A stretch of DNA of 64,000 nt from Paenibacillus monticola (GCF_009664975.1 NZ_WJXB01000001.1:620001-684000); one strand, 5' to 3'; positions 43,772 to 52,317 are shown, numbered from the stretch's first letter. Notes: generated by a model from the sequence alone, not told the origin. Translations and numbers: made by a program.

Positions 43772-44377
43772 TTAATGGTCCTTGCTTTTTTTCTTCTCGA
43801 GTGCCAAGCAATAAGGTGCATCGGCACGCTGGAGCTGACGATAAATAATGCTCTGTGCTACATGCATAGGAACGGCTGCCGCCCATGACTCTACGGCAGC
43901 GGCTTCCAGATCTCCTCCTGCATGGCCGGGATAAAGAACAGCTGTCATAATCCCTCCCGGGCGCAGCAGCCTTAATGCGGCTTCCAGCGCTTCAAGGGAG
44001 CTGTCCGGCTGAGTGATAATGCTCCTATCGGCATCGCCTGCAGGCAAATAGCCAAGGTTGAACATCACAGCCCCAACTGTTTCCGCCCAGTCAGCCGGAA
44101 CGGCTTGCGCCATAGCGGCATGACTGCGCAGCAGCAAGGTCACTGGAGAGATTGCCAGCGGGGATTCCTCTCTGGCTAACCGAAGGCGTTCACTGGCCAG
44201 CTCAAGGGCGGCAGCCTGGATGTCGAAGCCGTACACAGCCCCGCGCTTTCCGACTGTTTTTGCCAAAAAAAGCGTATCTGCACCAGTGCCAACAGTCGCA
44301 TCAATCGCGCGGTCACCAAGCGCTAGCCGCTCGGTGGTTAGTTTATGAGCAAAGCTAAGAACGGACAAGAAGCCCAT
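43772..44377 (-). CDS. tRNA U34 methyltransferase, MnmM/YtqB-like
   Basis: 201-aa class I SAM methyltransferase. Motif I is AIDATVGTGADTLFLAK and motif IV VMFNLGYLPAGD, followed by ALRLLRPGGIM. This NLGYLP variant is that of YtqB, identified as MnmM, which completes the mnm5s2U34 modification of tRNA in Gram-positive bacteria. The start ATG overlaps the upstream stop by one base (TAATG) with GGAGG just before it, so it is coupled to the YtqA-like gene. The assignment rests on motif and gene pairing. Confidence 0.86.
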   Translation of the reverse strand: MGFLSVLSFAHKLTTERLALGDRAIDATVGTGADTLFLAKTVGKRGAVYGFDIQAAALELASERLRLAREESPLAISPVTLLLRSHAAMAQAVPADWAETVGAVMFNLGYLPAGDADRSIITQPDSSLEALEAALRLLRPGGIMTAVLYPGHAGGDLEAAAVESWAAAVPMHVAQSIIYRQLQRADAPYCLALEKKKSKDH

Positions 44378-45333
44378 TAGCCTTTCCTCCAATACTTACC
44401 TTGCCAAGTATCACGGGCAATCAGCTCATCGTCAATGGCATTGAGCACTTCCCATTTCTTGAGGCTCCACATGGGTCCAATCAGCATCTCCCGCGGGGCA
44501 TCCCCAGTCAGGCGGTGTACGATCATCTCCGGCGGCAGGATTTCCAGCGAATCAGCAATTAGCTTTACATATTCATCCCGTTCCATGAAACGCAGTAGTC
44601 CAGCTTCGTATTGCTTGACCATCGGGGTCTTGCTCATGAGATGCAGCAGATGGATCTTGATGCCTTGCACACCCATATTGGCTACGGCGGAGACCGTCTC
44701 CAGCATCATCTCATGTGTTTCCTGTGGAAGCCCATGAATGATATGTGTGCAGACCCGGATACCATGCCGCCGCAATTTCGCTACAGCCTCTATATAGCAT
44801 TGGGTATCATGGGCACGATTGATCAACTCCGAGGTGGAATTGTGGATTGTCTGTAAGCCCATTTCCACCCAGAGATACGTGCGCTGATTCAGTTCTGCCA
44901 GATATTCCACAACATCATCCGGCAGACAGTCCGGACGTGTAGCGATAGCTAGTCCAACAACTCCTGGCTGCTGCAAAATGATTTCGTAATATTCTCTAAG
45001 CTCCTCTACAGGAGCGTACGTGTTGGTGTAGGCTTGAAAGTAGCCAATATACTTAGCGTTTGGCCATTTCAGATGCTGTCTGTCGCGTATTTTATTAAAT
45101 TGCGTAACGAGGTCATCGCGACGACTGCCAGCGAAATCACCAGAGCCTCTGGCACTGCAAAACGTGCAGCCTCCTTTAGCTATAGAACCGTCACGATTCG
45201 GACAAGTAAATCCTGCATCAAGCGATACTTTGAACACCTTTGTGTCCATTTCTTCGCGCATTTCGTAATTCCAGGTATGGAAACGTTTATCCCCCCATAA
45301 CAGTGCGGAGGAGGTCTGTAAAAGGTTAGACAT
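44377..45333 (-). CDS. Radical SAM protein, YtqA/TIGR01212 type
   Basis: 318-aa radical SAM enzyme. Its cluster motif is the family's spaced form: Cys in FTCPNRDGS, then GGCTFC, about 11 residues apart instead of the usual three. VGLAIATRPDCLPDDVVEYL and GLPQETHEMML are further landmarks. YtqA is encoded beside YtqB/MnmM in Bacillus and has been implicated in the same U34 wobble modification route; the arrangement is conserved here. The ATG at 45333 has AAAGGAG upstream and opens the four-gene leftward operon. Confidence 0.88.
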   Translation of the reverse strand: MSNLLQTSSALLWGDKRFHTWNYEMREEMDTKVFKVSLDAGFTCPNRDGSIAKGGCTFCSARGSGDFAGSRRDDLVTQFNKIRDRQHLKWPNAKYIGYFQAYTNTYAPVEELREYYEIILQQPGVVGLAIATRPDCLPDDVVEYLAELNQRTYLWVEMGLQTIHNSTSELINRAHDTQCYIEAVAKLRRHGIRVCTHIIHGLPQETHEMMLETVSAVANMGVQGIKIHLLHLMSKTPMVKQYEAGLLRFMERDEYVKLIADSLEILPPEMIVHRLTGDAPREMLIGPMWSLKKWEVLNAIDDELIARDTWQGKYWRKG

Positions 45334-45567
45334 GAGTAGCTCCTTTCTGAATCCCATCTATTGTATCAAAAATCAGCGCATAACGTAACATTTACTCCCC
45401 GAACCCCTGCTGAAAATAGGGCTTGAGAAGGGTGTATTTATCTTGTAAATGCTTACACATTATGTTATATTCAAAGTATCAAAAGCCACTGCAGCCACAG
45501 GAAATTCATTCTTGAATTCATATTTTCGTGTCGTCCGGTCCATAATAATAACCGTGAGGTGATAACG

Positions 45568-45750
45568 ATGAATTCTCAAACAGTAGTAGCCGAAGGAAAA
45601 GGTTCAATAGAGGTGCAGTTAACTCCCGATGAAGCTCTTTCATTGACAGGTGTGGAATTTAACGGCAACCCTAAGATTAAGATAGAAGCACAACGCAAGA
45701 TACGCAGCGCATTCGAGAAGAAATTTGATTTTAATTCTCCAGCAAGGTAG
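45568..45750 (+). CDS. Small protein of unknown function
   Basis: 60 aa, hydrophilic. It contains QLTPDEALSLTGVEFNGNPK followed by a basic helix (AQRKIRSAFEKKF). GAGGTGAT precedes ATG 45568, codon usage looks normal, and a strong terminator follows, so expression is likely. I do not recognise the family. It is separate from trmB, which has its own start after the terminator. Confidence 0.65.
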   Translation: MNSQTVVAEGKGSIEVQLTPDEALSLTGVEFNGNPKIKIEAQRKIRSAFEKKFDFNSPAR

Positions 45751-45794
45751 ACTATGGACTGTTGAAATAATGGACCCCAATTCCAAAATACAAC

Positions 45795-45857
45795 AAGAAA
45801 GGAACTCTTCTGCCCGCCGTTTTGCGGTGTTGGCGGGAGAGTTTCTTTCTCTTTTTT
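45795..45857 (+). terminator. Terminator after small gene
   Basis: GAAAGGAACTC...GAGTTTCTTTC stem with an inner CCCGCC/GGCGGG helix, followed by CTTTTTT. It lies between the 60-aa gene and trmB. Confidence 0.85.
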
Positions 45858-45944
45858 GCTTTTATCCCTTTACTTTTGGGAACAAGTTCGGCACAATATT
45901 GCAAGTGATAGTTATAGCATTAGAGATAAGCGGAGGAATACCAT

Positions 45945-46661
45945 ATGCGTTTACGCGGAAGAAAAGGAATACGTGAAAGTCTGGAAGGACAGACTGATTT
46001 GGTCATTCTTGACCCTCGCAGTCTTATGGGACGATGGTCTGAATTGTTTGGCAATGACCATCCGATCCATGTGGAGTTCGGAATGGGTAAGGGACAATTT
46101 ATTAGCCAGATGAGCTTTAAATATCCTGATATTAACTTTATCGGAGTGGATATGTATGATGAGCTGGTTCGCCGGGCAGGTGAGAAGGCTAGAGCAGTAT
46201 GGGAGCCGGCAGGGCAAGAGACACCGCCGAACCTGAAGCTGGCCCTCGCCAATATTAATTATTCGGAAGAAGTATTTGCTCCTGGAGAGCTTGAACGCAT
46301 TTATCTTAATTTTAGCGATCCCTGGCCTAAGGGGAAGCATGCACGCCGCCGTCTGACCCATCCGCGCTTTCTCGACAAATATCGCGGTCTGCTCAGTCCG
46401 CTTGGTGAAATTCATCTCAAGACCGATTCAAGAAGTCTTTTCGAGTTCTCCTTGAATGCCTTTGCCGATTATGGGCTGCAGATGAAGAACATTTCGTTGG
46501 ATCTTCACGCGGATGGCGTTATTAACGAGGAACATGTAATGACCGAATACGAGACGAAATTTACGGGTCGTGGCGTCAATATTCACCGCTGTGAGGCGAT
46601 CGTGGGAGCAGAGGCTCTCGAACTCTATCAAGCCAATAGACTGGAGAAATACAGACTATAG
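45945..46661 (+). CDS. trmB: tRNA (guanine-N7-)-methyltransferase
   Basis: Makes m7G46 in the tRNA variable loop using SAM. The 238-aa protein has VEFGMGKGQFI (SAM motif I), FIGVDMYDELV, the catalytic/RNA stretch LNFSDPWPKGKHARRRL and a C-terminal TEYETKFTGRG. All are family hallmarks. GCGGAGG precedes the ATG. The only hairpin at its 3' end is the minus-strand terminator of the convergent gene. Confidence 0.96.
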   Translation: MRLRGRKGIRESLEGQTDLVILDPRSLMGRWSELFGNDHPIHVEFGMGKGQFISQMSFKYPDINFIGVDMYDELVRRAGEKARAVWEPAGQETPPNLKLALANINYSEEVFAPGELERIYLNFSDPWPKGKHARRRLTHPRFLDKYRGLLSPLGEIHLKTDSRSLFEFSLNAFADYGLQMKNISLDLHADGVINEEHVMTEYETKFTGRGVNIHRCEAIVGAEALELYQANRLEKYRL

Positions 46662-46666
46662 TTCGT

Positions 46667-46704
46667 AAAAAATGGCAGTCCAAGGGGTTTACCCTTGACT
46701 GCCA
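46667..46704 (-). terminator. Terminator overlapping the stop codon of the glycosyltransferase gene
   Basis: On the minus strand TGGCAGTCAAGGG/CCCTTGGACTGCCA is followed by TTTTTT. The stem contains the last codons and TAA stop (46689-46691 region) of the convergent gene. Confidence 0.8.
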
Positions 46705-47825
46705 TTCGTATTTCCAAGCATATCGATGATACTTTGCGCGCTTTGCAATGGATGATAGCGGTCGATTACCTTAAGATTGCTGTTACGTGTGTTCTGCACA
46801 TCTTCATAGCTGTTTAATAGCCGCTCCATCCATTTGACGACAACATCCAGAGAGTCGATCGGCTCTCCGAATCCCGCGGCAGTGAAGTAGCGGCAGTTCT
46901 CTTCTTCCTGACCGGGCAGCGGATGATGGAATAACATTGGGATGCCTTTGGCTAGTCCTTCACTGCAAGTCATACCGCCGGGCTTCGTGACCAATAGATC
47001 GGATACTTCCATGAGTTTATCGATCTCGCGAGTGAAGCCGAGCAGAGAGATATGAGGATGATTATATTGCGGGTCCTCTTTCATTTTGAGCAGGAGCTTG
47101 TCATTGTTGCCAAGACAAAATACAATTTGAATCTGTTCTTTCCAGCCGGCCAGTGAAGAATTAATGACTTCATCGTTCATCATTCCCCAGCCACCGCCCA
47201 TTACAAGGACAGTCGGCATATCCTGCAGCTTGAATTTCTCCAGAATTTCCTTTCTTCCGGGATGTTCCCAGAAATTCGGATGTACAGGAATTCCGGTCAC
47301 TTGGATGGCTGCGGCAGAGACACCGCGCAGGCGTAGCTTGGATTTCACCTCGGGAGTGGATACCAGATACCGATCAACCTCTCTACTGATCCAGCTGGCA
47401 TGCGCGTCATAATCGGTAATTACCGTCACGAGCGGAACTTTAAAGGCAGGGTCCAGCCGCTTCAGACGAGAAACCACTGCGCTAGGAATAAAATGTGTGC
47501 AGATAATAAGATCCGGCTTCAGTTGCTTCACAATATTTTTGGTCTGCGTATAAAAGATGCGATGCAAGGCAAGCGTTGTAAGACGATTGAATGATTTCTG
47601 GTGACGGTATACGTAGCCCATCAGTCGGGGCTGAGTGGTAATTGTTTTGCGGTACGCTGATACAATAAGCGGAGCCATCTTGGGATTTAGAAAATTCCCC
47701 AACTCCAGCACCTTGGTTTGTACATTAGGCGACAATTTGCGCAGGCTGCTGGATAGCGCATATGCTGCCTGGGTATGACCTGCGCCAAAGCCTTCTGATA
47801 GTAATAACACTCTTTTTTTGCGCAA
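46689..47825 (-). CDS. Diacylglycerol/UDP-sugar glycosyltransferase (MGDG synthase/UgtP-like, GT28)
   Basis: 378-aa GT-B protein. An N-terminal MGDG-synthase-like domain has LLLSEGFGAGHTQAAYAL and PDLIICTHFIPSAVVS. The C-terminal donor domain has MGGGWGMMND, LLVTKPGGMTCSEGLAKGIP and LPGQEEENCRYF. These match processive diacylglycerol glucosyltransferases that build glycolipids and lipoteichoic acid anchors, as UgtP does in Bacillus. Peripheral membrane location is expected. Whether it uses UDP-glucose and diacylglycerol is inferred. Confidence 0.87.
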   Translation of the reverse strand: MRKKRVLLLSEGFGAGHTQAAYALSSSLRKLSPNVQTKVLELGNFLNPKMAPLIVSAYRKTITTQPRLMGYVYRHQKSFNRLTTLALHRIFYTQTKNIVKQLKPDLIICTHFIPSAVVSRLKRLDPAFKVPLVTVITDYDAHASWISREVDRYLVSTPEVKSKLRLRGVSAAAIQVTGIPVHPNFWEHPGRKEILEKFKLQDMPTVLVMGGGWGMMNDEVINSSLAGWKEQIQIVFCLGNNDKLLLKMKEDPQYNHPHISLLGFTREIDKLMEVSDLLVTKPGGMTCSEGLAKGIPMLFHHPLPGQEEENCRYFTAAGFGEPIDSLDVVVKWMERLLNSYEDVQNTRNSNLKVIDRYHPLQSAQSIIDMLGNTNGSQG

Positions 47826-47875
47826 AGTTTAATTCACCTGTTCTCAAAGGTTTTCACGGTTCAAATCAATAGGAT

Positions 47876-48403
47876 TCAGATCCATAATGCTAGTGTGCCT
47901 GCTGCCACACTGGTCCCGATAGCCGCGCCCGCAATAACATCGGAAGGATAATGTAATCCGAGATAAATTCGGGAGAAGCCAACAGTGCAGGCCAGTGGCA
48001 ACAAAATAACGGTCAGGGCTGGATATGTAGCCATATAAGGTACCGTAGCGGCAAATATAGCAGTAGTATGGCCTGAAGGAAAAGAATGATCCTTCAGCGG
48101 ATTGTGGAACGTATGGGTACCCGGAAGCGCCAGATAGGGGCGCATGCGTGGATACAGCTTCTTGGCGACCGCAACAGGCAGATGGCTGATCGCTAGAGCT
48201 GCCAGCGCCTGCAGCGCAGTATTGCTCAAAGGCTGGGGCGCAAATGCCCATATGATAATATTGATGCCAACTGCGCCTGTAGCTCCTCCCAGATGGGTAA
48301 GATAAAACAACCAGAAATTCAAAAAGCGATTGTGCATTCGTCCGTTAATCCATTGAAAAAGGTGCCGCTCCCAGAGATGCAACTTCATGAATAAATGTCT
48401 CAT
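47876..48403 (-). CDS. PAP2-family membrane phosphatase
   Basis: 175-aa membrane protein with about five helices. The acid-phosphatase motifs are complete: KLYPRMRPY (KxxxxxxRP), FPSGHTTA (PSGH) and SRIYLGLHYPSDV (SRxxxxxHxxxD). Relatives dephosphorylate undecaprenyl pyrophosphate or phosphatidic/phosphatidylglycerol phosphates. The neighbouring glycolipid synthase suggests lipid or carrier recycling. The ATG at 48403 has GGAGGG; an earlier in-frame ATG lacks a site. Confidence 0.9.
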   Translation of the reverse strand: MRHLFMKLHLWERHLFQWINGRMHNRFLNFWLFYLTHLGGATGAVGINIIIWAFAPQPLSNTALQALAALAISHLPVAVAKKLYPRMRPYLALPGTHTFHNPLKDHSFPSGHTTAIFAATVPYMATYPALTVILLPLACTVGFSRIYLGLHYPSDVIAGAAIGTSVAAGTLALWI

Positions 48404-48805
48404 ATCTTGTCCCTCCGATAGTTCGGCTACAGATATTAGGCGCTCTTGCGACAATCCGTTTTTAGCATCCAACTGTCTTCATCATACTTTTTTAGGGTGG
48501 TCCATTTCAAGGAAAAGCTCGACTTTACTCGAAAATTGCTAGTTTTGACTTCCGGCACCCTTACGCCTTACAATGATTCAAGCAGGCCAAACAGGTTTAA
48601 AAGGATACAGAGAAATAAGGATTTCCGAAAGATGTGGAATCCGTCCAGTTCTTTTAAACATTATATAAATTTAGAAGCCTGCCAATAATATGGGGATGTA
48701 CTCGGTCTATTGTAGGGGATGCAACAAAAGGGTCAGTAAAAACGTATAACGGTTCAGAGAGAGAAAAAAAGAACACAAAGATTGAAAAGGGGGCATCAAA
48801 AGATC
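48404..48805. other. Intergenic region without recognised feature
   Basis: About 400 bases between divergent PAP2 and glycosyltransferase genes. A short AT-rich ORF on the plus strand (about 80 codons from 48446) has no ribosome-binding site and biased composition, so I do not call it. No convincing promoter pair, riboswitch or inverted repeat was found. Confidence 0.4.
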
Positions 48806-50044
48806 ATGACAGACGCACTGTTTGTTACGCTCCAAGTGATCTTGGCGGCAATTGCAGTTTATCAGTTTTCATTTTCGTTATTCGGACTGCACAAGAAGAA
48901 GAAAAAGGCTCATTTTAAGCCAGAGAAATCTTTTGCTGTGTTGGTTGCGGCACATAACGAGGAACAAGTTGTTGGCGCGTTAATGGAGAATCTTAAGCAG
49001 CTTAATTATCCGGCTGACTTGTACGATGTATTTGTTATTTGCGACAATTGTACAGACGGTACGGCCCGAATTGTACGGGAACATGGCATGAATGCTTGTG
49101 TTCGTACCAATTCAAATCTGCGAGGCAAAGGATATGCTATCGAGTGGATGCTCAAAGAACTATGGGGCATGCCGCGCCAGTATGATGGTGTCGTGATGTT
49201 TGATGCCGACAATTTGGCGCATACTGAATTTCTGATGGAGATGAATAATGATCTCTGTTCAGGCGCACGAGTCATCCAAGGATATATCGATACGAAGAAT
49301 CCAGAAGATTCATGGATTACTGCCGCTTATGGCGTTTCGTATTGGTACATCAACCGTTTATGGCAGCTGTCACGTCATAATCTGCAGATGGCCAACTTTC
49401 TTGGTGGAACCGGCATGTGCTTTGAAACCCTTCTTTTGAAGGAGATCGGCTGGGGAGCAACAAGCCTGGTTGAAGATCTGGAGTTCACGATGCGCAGTGC
49501 TTCCAAGGGTATCTACCCACGCTTTAATTATGATGCCAAGGTATTTGATGAGAAGCCATTGACGTTCAAGGCTTCGTCAGTACAGCGCCTCCGCTGGATG
49601 CAAGGTCACTTTACAGTGGCTCGCCGCTACTTTTTTCCTTTGCTGTGGCAGAGTATTAAAGAGCGCAGCTTGACGAAGTTTGACCTCGCTCTGTATGGAG
49701 CAAATGTATATATTGTACTATTGACCTTTCTAATGCCAGCGGTAATGTTCGTTGATATCACAATGTTTAACGGACCTAACATCGCTAATATTTATGGACA
49801 TCTACCTATATGGCTTAGCTATATAGCTGTTGGTGCCAATATCTTTACCTTCATTCTTGCAATGGCTCTAGAGAAGGTGAAGTACAAGAAAGTATATTTC
49901 TATCTGCTGCTCTTCCCTATTTACCTGATCTCTTGGTATCCAATCACGTTCTATGCGTTCTTTACGCAGAACAATAAGCAATGGAGCCATACCAAGCATA
50001 CGCGTGTCGTAAGACTTGAAGAAGTTCAGAGTAAACAAGTATAA
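48806..50044 (+). CDS. Membrane family 2 glycosyltransferase (IcaA/NAG-transferase-like)
   Basis: About 412 aa. An N-terminal helix precedes a GT-A domain with VLVAAHNEEQVVGAL, VMFDADNLA (DxD), a LVEDLEFTMR acidic segment and the processive QRLRWMQGH (QxxRW). Three to four C-terminal membrane helices follow. This is the layout of processive beta-glycan synthases such as poly-N-acetylglucosamine or hyaluronan-type enzymes, so an exopolysaccharide is likely. ATG 48806 has AAGGGGG 12 bases upstream, a rather long spacing. It stands alone, without deacetylase partners. Confidence 0.88.
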   Translation: MTDALFVTLQVILAAIAVYQFSFSLFGLHKKKKKAHFKPEKSFAVLVAAHNEEQVVGALMENLKQLNYPADLYDVFVICDNCTDGTARIVREHGMNACVRTNSNLRGKGYAIEWMLKELWGMPRQYDGVVMFDADNLAHTEFLMEMNNDLCSGARVIQGYIDTKNPEDSWITAAYGVSYWYINRLWQLSRHNLQMANFLGGTGMCFETLLLKEIGWGATSLVEDLEFTMRSASKGIYPRFNYDAKVFDEKPLTFKASSVQRLRWMQGHFTVARRYFFPLLWQSIKERSLTKFDLALYGANVYIVLLTFLMPAVMFVDITMFNGPNIANIYGHLPIWLSYIAVGANIFTFILAMALEKVKYKKVYFYLLLFPIYLISWYPITFYAFFTQNNKQWSHTKHTRVVRLEEVQSKQV

Positions 50045-50050
50045 TAAGTG

Positions 50051-50079
50051 TTGACACTATGTGCTCAGAGGTGTATAGT
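50051..50079 (+). promoter_or_regulatory. Sigma-A promoter of the infC operon
   Basis: TTGACA, a 17-base spacer and TATAGT: one of the two best sigma-A promoters in the window. Transcription should start near 50086, giving a leader of about 200 bases. Confidence 0.85.
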
Positions 50080-50085
50080 AATCAA

Positions 50086-50283
50086 GTGTGAAAAGCATAG
50101 AGATTGTAAGAAGAAGCACCGGCTTCTCACCTGTCTGGTCATTTGCCAGCTGGTTTGATCTCAATGATTTATGAATGTTAGAATTCATGAACGTTGATCA
50201 AACGGGGTGTCGGGAGTTACCGGCACCCCGTTTTTATGGAGAATTACAGTAAAGCGTTTAAGAAGATCCGGAGGTGGAGAGTT
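50086..50283 (+). promoter_or_regulatory. L20-type leader with attenuator before infC
   Basis: Between promoter and infC lies a long structured leader. It contains a GTTTGATC...GATCAAAC outer stem (about 50152-50203), then a terminator hairpin ACGGGGTG...CACCCCGT followed by TTTTT at 50202-50235. In Bacillales the infC-rpmI-rplT operon is repressed when free L20 binds such a leader and favours the terminator. The position and layout fit; base-level homology was not checked. Confidence 0.75.
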
Positions 50284-50796
50284 ATCAGTAAGGAACATAT
50301 GCTCAATGATGAAATTCGGGCCAAAGAGGTTCGGTTGGTTGGTGCGGAAGGTGAACAAATCGGAATTAAACCGATACGCGAAGCGTTGCAAATGGCGATT
50401 GATCTTAATCTGGATTTAGTCAACGTTGCGCCACAGGCAAAACCGCCGGTATGCCGCATCATGGATTACGGCAAGTTCCGTTATGAAACACAGAAGAAAG
50501 AGAAGGAAGCACGCAAAAACCAGAAGATCGTTGACATTAAGGAAGTCTGGTTCCGTGCTAACATTGAGGAACATGATTATCAAACTAAATTCCGCAATGT
50601 TCTCAAGTTTCTGGGTGAAGGCGATAAAGTGAAGTGCTCCGTACGTTTCCGCGGACGTGAGATTACACATGCAAGTATCGGCCAGAAAATCTTGGAGCGT
50701 GTTAAGAACGAAGTGGCCGATATAACTGTTGTTGAGCGCCAGCCTAAGCTAGAAGGCCGCAGCATGATTATGATTTTGGCTCCTAAAGCCCAATAA
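50284..50796 (+). CDS. infC: Translation initiation factor IF-3
   Basis: IF-3 keeps the 30S subunit free and proofreads start codons. The 170-aa protein has LLNDEIRAKEVRLVG-like NDEIRAKEVRLVG near the N-terminus, DLVNVAPQAKPPVCRIMDYGK, and the C-terminal KCSVRFRGREITHASIG. The only start with good spacing from GGAGG (50270-50274) is ATC at 50284; the next ATG (50299) has just AAGGA four bases away. Non-canonical starts are how infC autoregulates in other bacteria. A frame beginning at 50194 is excluded because it starts inside the attenuator. Confidence 0.9.
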   Translation: MSKEHMLNDEIRAKEVRLVGAEGEQIGIKPIREALQMAIDLNLDLVNVAPQAKPPVCRIMDYGKFRYETQKKEKEARKNQKIVDIKEVWFRANIEEHDYQTKFRNVLKFLGEGDKVKCSVRFRGREITHASIGQKILERVKNEVADITVVERQPKLEGRSMIMILAPKAQ

Positions 50797-50853
50797 ATAT
50801 GGAGTCACTTGCTCAGCAATTTGACGCCGCATAATATTCAAGGAGGAAACACC

Positions 50854-51057
50854 ATGCCTAAAATGAAAACACATAGCAGCCTGAAAGGCCGCTTCAAGAT
50901 TACCGGAACAGGTAAAGTACTACGTTACAAAGCTCACAAGAATCACTTGCTGTCCCACAAATCGAAACGCGCTAAGCGTGTTCTGAATGGTAATCCAGTA
51001 ATGGCCCCTGGGGATGTAAGACGTTTGAGACAAGGTTTGGCTAACTTAAAGAGATAA
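50854..51057 (+). CDS. rpmI: 50S ribosomal protein L35
   Basis: 67-aa basic ribosomal protein with the family start PKMKTHSSLKGRFKITGTG and the HLLSHKSKRAKRVL block. AAGGAGG lies before ATG 50854. It is the middle gene of the infC operon. Confidence 0.96.
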   Translation: MPKMKTHSSLKGRFKITGTGKVLRYKAHKNHLLSHKSKRAKRVLNGNPVMAPGDVRRLRQGLANLKR

Positions 51058-51087
51058 TTATCACACATTTTTGGGAGGTTTATTAAT

Positions 51088-51447
51088 ATGGCAAGAGTTA
51101 AAGGCGGATTTGTAGTTCGTCGTAGACATAAAAAAGTATTGAAGCTGGCAAAGGGTTATTTCGGTTCCAAGCATCGCATTTTTAAAACAGCGAAAGAACA
51201 AGTAATGAAATCGATGGTTTATGCATACCGTGACCGTCGTCAGACTAAACGTAACTTCCGCAGACTGTGGATCGTACGTATTAACGCAGCAGCACGTTTG
51301 AACGGCTTGTCTTATAGCAAACTTGTATACGGCCTGAAATTGGCTGGTGTAGAAGTTAACCGTAAGATGCTGGCTGACTTGGCTGTAAATGATCTTAACG
51401 CATTCAACTCACTGGCTGTTGTAGCTAAAGAGAAGATTAACGCGTAA
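51088..51447 (+). CDS. rplT: 50S ribosomal protein L20
   Basis: 119-aa rRNA-binding protein. [20 protein letters not shown] and the long basic N-terminal helix, then [20 protein letters not shown] and [14 protein letters not shown], are diagnostic. Besides assembling the 50S subunit, L20 is the expected repressor of this operon through the leader at 50086-50283. GGGAGG precedes the ATG. A terminator follows 20 bases after the stop. Confidence 0.97.
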   Translation: MARVKGGFVVRRRHKKVLKLAKGYFGSKHRIFKTAKEQVMKSMVYAYRDRRQTKRNFRRLWIVRINAAARLNGLSYSKLVYGLKLAGVEVNRKMLADLAVNDLNAFNSLAVVAKEKINA

Positions 51448-51466
51448 GATTCCTATAATATAACCG

Positions 51467-51509
51467 AAAAGCACCGCCTGCGGATTGCCCGTGCAGCGGT
51501 GCTTTTTTT
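51467..51509 (+). terminator. Terminator of the infC-rpmI-rplT operon
   Basis: AAAAGCACCGC/GCGGTGCTTTT stem followed by TTTTTTT. Confidence 0.93.
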
Positions 51510-51583
51510 GTGCGATGTGAGGTCAATTATGGAGTCACACCATGCAATATAGTTCATGGCTTAATTATGTAATGCTGGCTAGC

Positions 51584-52129
51584 CTATTCCCAGTACTTGC
51601 TGGTATTTAGCTGTGAGGCTAGTTTCTTGCTGCTTGTCCGTCTCACCTTACGCAGCTCAGATCGCTCGTTGGCTGACTCACTGATTAGCTTCTCTTCGTC
51701 CGTCTCAGGTACGATGGCTGGGACCGGAGCAGGAGTGCCATCTTCCTCAACGGCAACAAAGGTTATGAATGAGGTTGCAGCGACGGCGCGCTCACCCGTA
51801 TATAGATTCTCCGAGATAACCTTTACGAATACTTCTATGCTAGTGTGTCCTGTCCAGGAGACGAAGGATTCGAAACAGACGGAATCTGTAGGTCTGATCG
51901 GCCGTAAGAAATCAACTGAATCAGAAGAAGCAGTCACAACATTAGTTCGGCAATGCCGCATAGCAGAAATAGAAGCTACTTCATCAATAGTGCTCATAAG
52001 TTTACCGCCAAATAAAGTCTTGTGGTTATTTACATCATTTGGGAAGACGCGGCCGGTCTTAAATACGCGTGACTCACGGCAATATTTAAAAGCAGGTGTT
52101 TCTTTTAATTTGTTGTCTTCGTTTAACAT
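51584..52129 (-). CDS. Acyl-CoA thioesterase, YkhA-like hotdog protein
   Basis: 181-aa hotdog-fold hydrolase. It has the family's FPNDVNNHKTLFGGKLMSTIDEV (split here: NNHKTLFGGKLM with DEVAS), TASSDSVDFLRPI and a C-terminal charged tail. YkhA/BACH-type enzymes hydrolyse medium- and long-chain acyl-CoA. AAAGGAAG lies before the ATG, and a good minus-strand promoter is at 52167-52195. Confidence 0.9.
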   Translation of the reverse strand: MLNEDNKLKETPAFKYCRESRVFKTGRVFPNDVNNHKTLFGGKLMSTIDEVASISAMRHCRTNVVTASSDSVDFLRPIRPTDSVCFESFVSWTGHTSIEVFVKVISENLYTGERAVAATSFITFVAVEEDGTPAPVPAIVPETDEEKLISESANERSELRKVRRTSSKKLASQLNTSKYWE

Positions 52130-52166
52130 TCCGATAACTTCCTTTCAGTACAATTACTAAGCACTC

Positions 52167-52195
52167 ATAATAATAGAAAATACTTCAGTGTGCAA
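52167..52195 (-). promoter_or_regulatory. Sigma-A promoter of the thioesterase gene
   Basis: Minus-strand TTGCAC, 17-base spacer, TATTAT, about 38 bases upstream of the ATG. Confidence 0.7.
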
Positions 52196-52280
52196 TAATA
52201 TTAATGATATATATACGAGAACAGAGGAATTCTGAGGTTTTCTAACACGTTTCCGACATGATAATAACATACAATGTCAT

Positions 52281-52294
52281 GGAAAGCGTTTTCT
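52281..52294 (+). promoter_or_regulatory. Possible CcpA (cre) site
   Basis: GGAAAGCGTTTTCT agrees with the cre consensus TGAAAGCGNTTTCA at all but the outermost positions. It is 140 bases upstream of the BMP lipoprotein gene. Only a candidate. Confidence 0.4.
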
Positions 52295-52317
52295 TGCAGA
52301 AAAATGCAAATTATTAT

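Noticed and set aside
48446..48688. 80-codon ORF between PAP2 and glycosyltransferase genes
   Set aside because: No ribosome-binding site, atypical composition and no recognisable motif.
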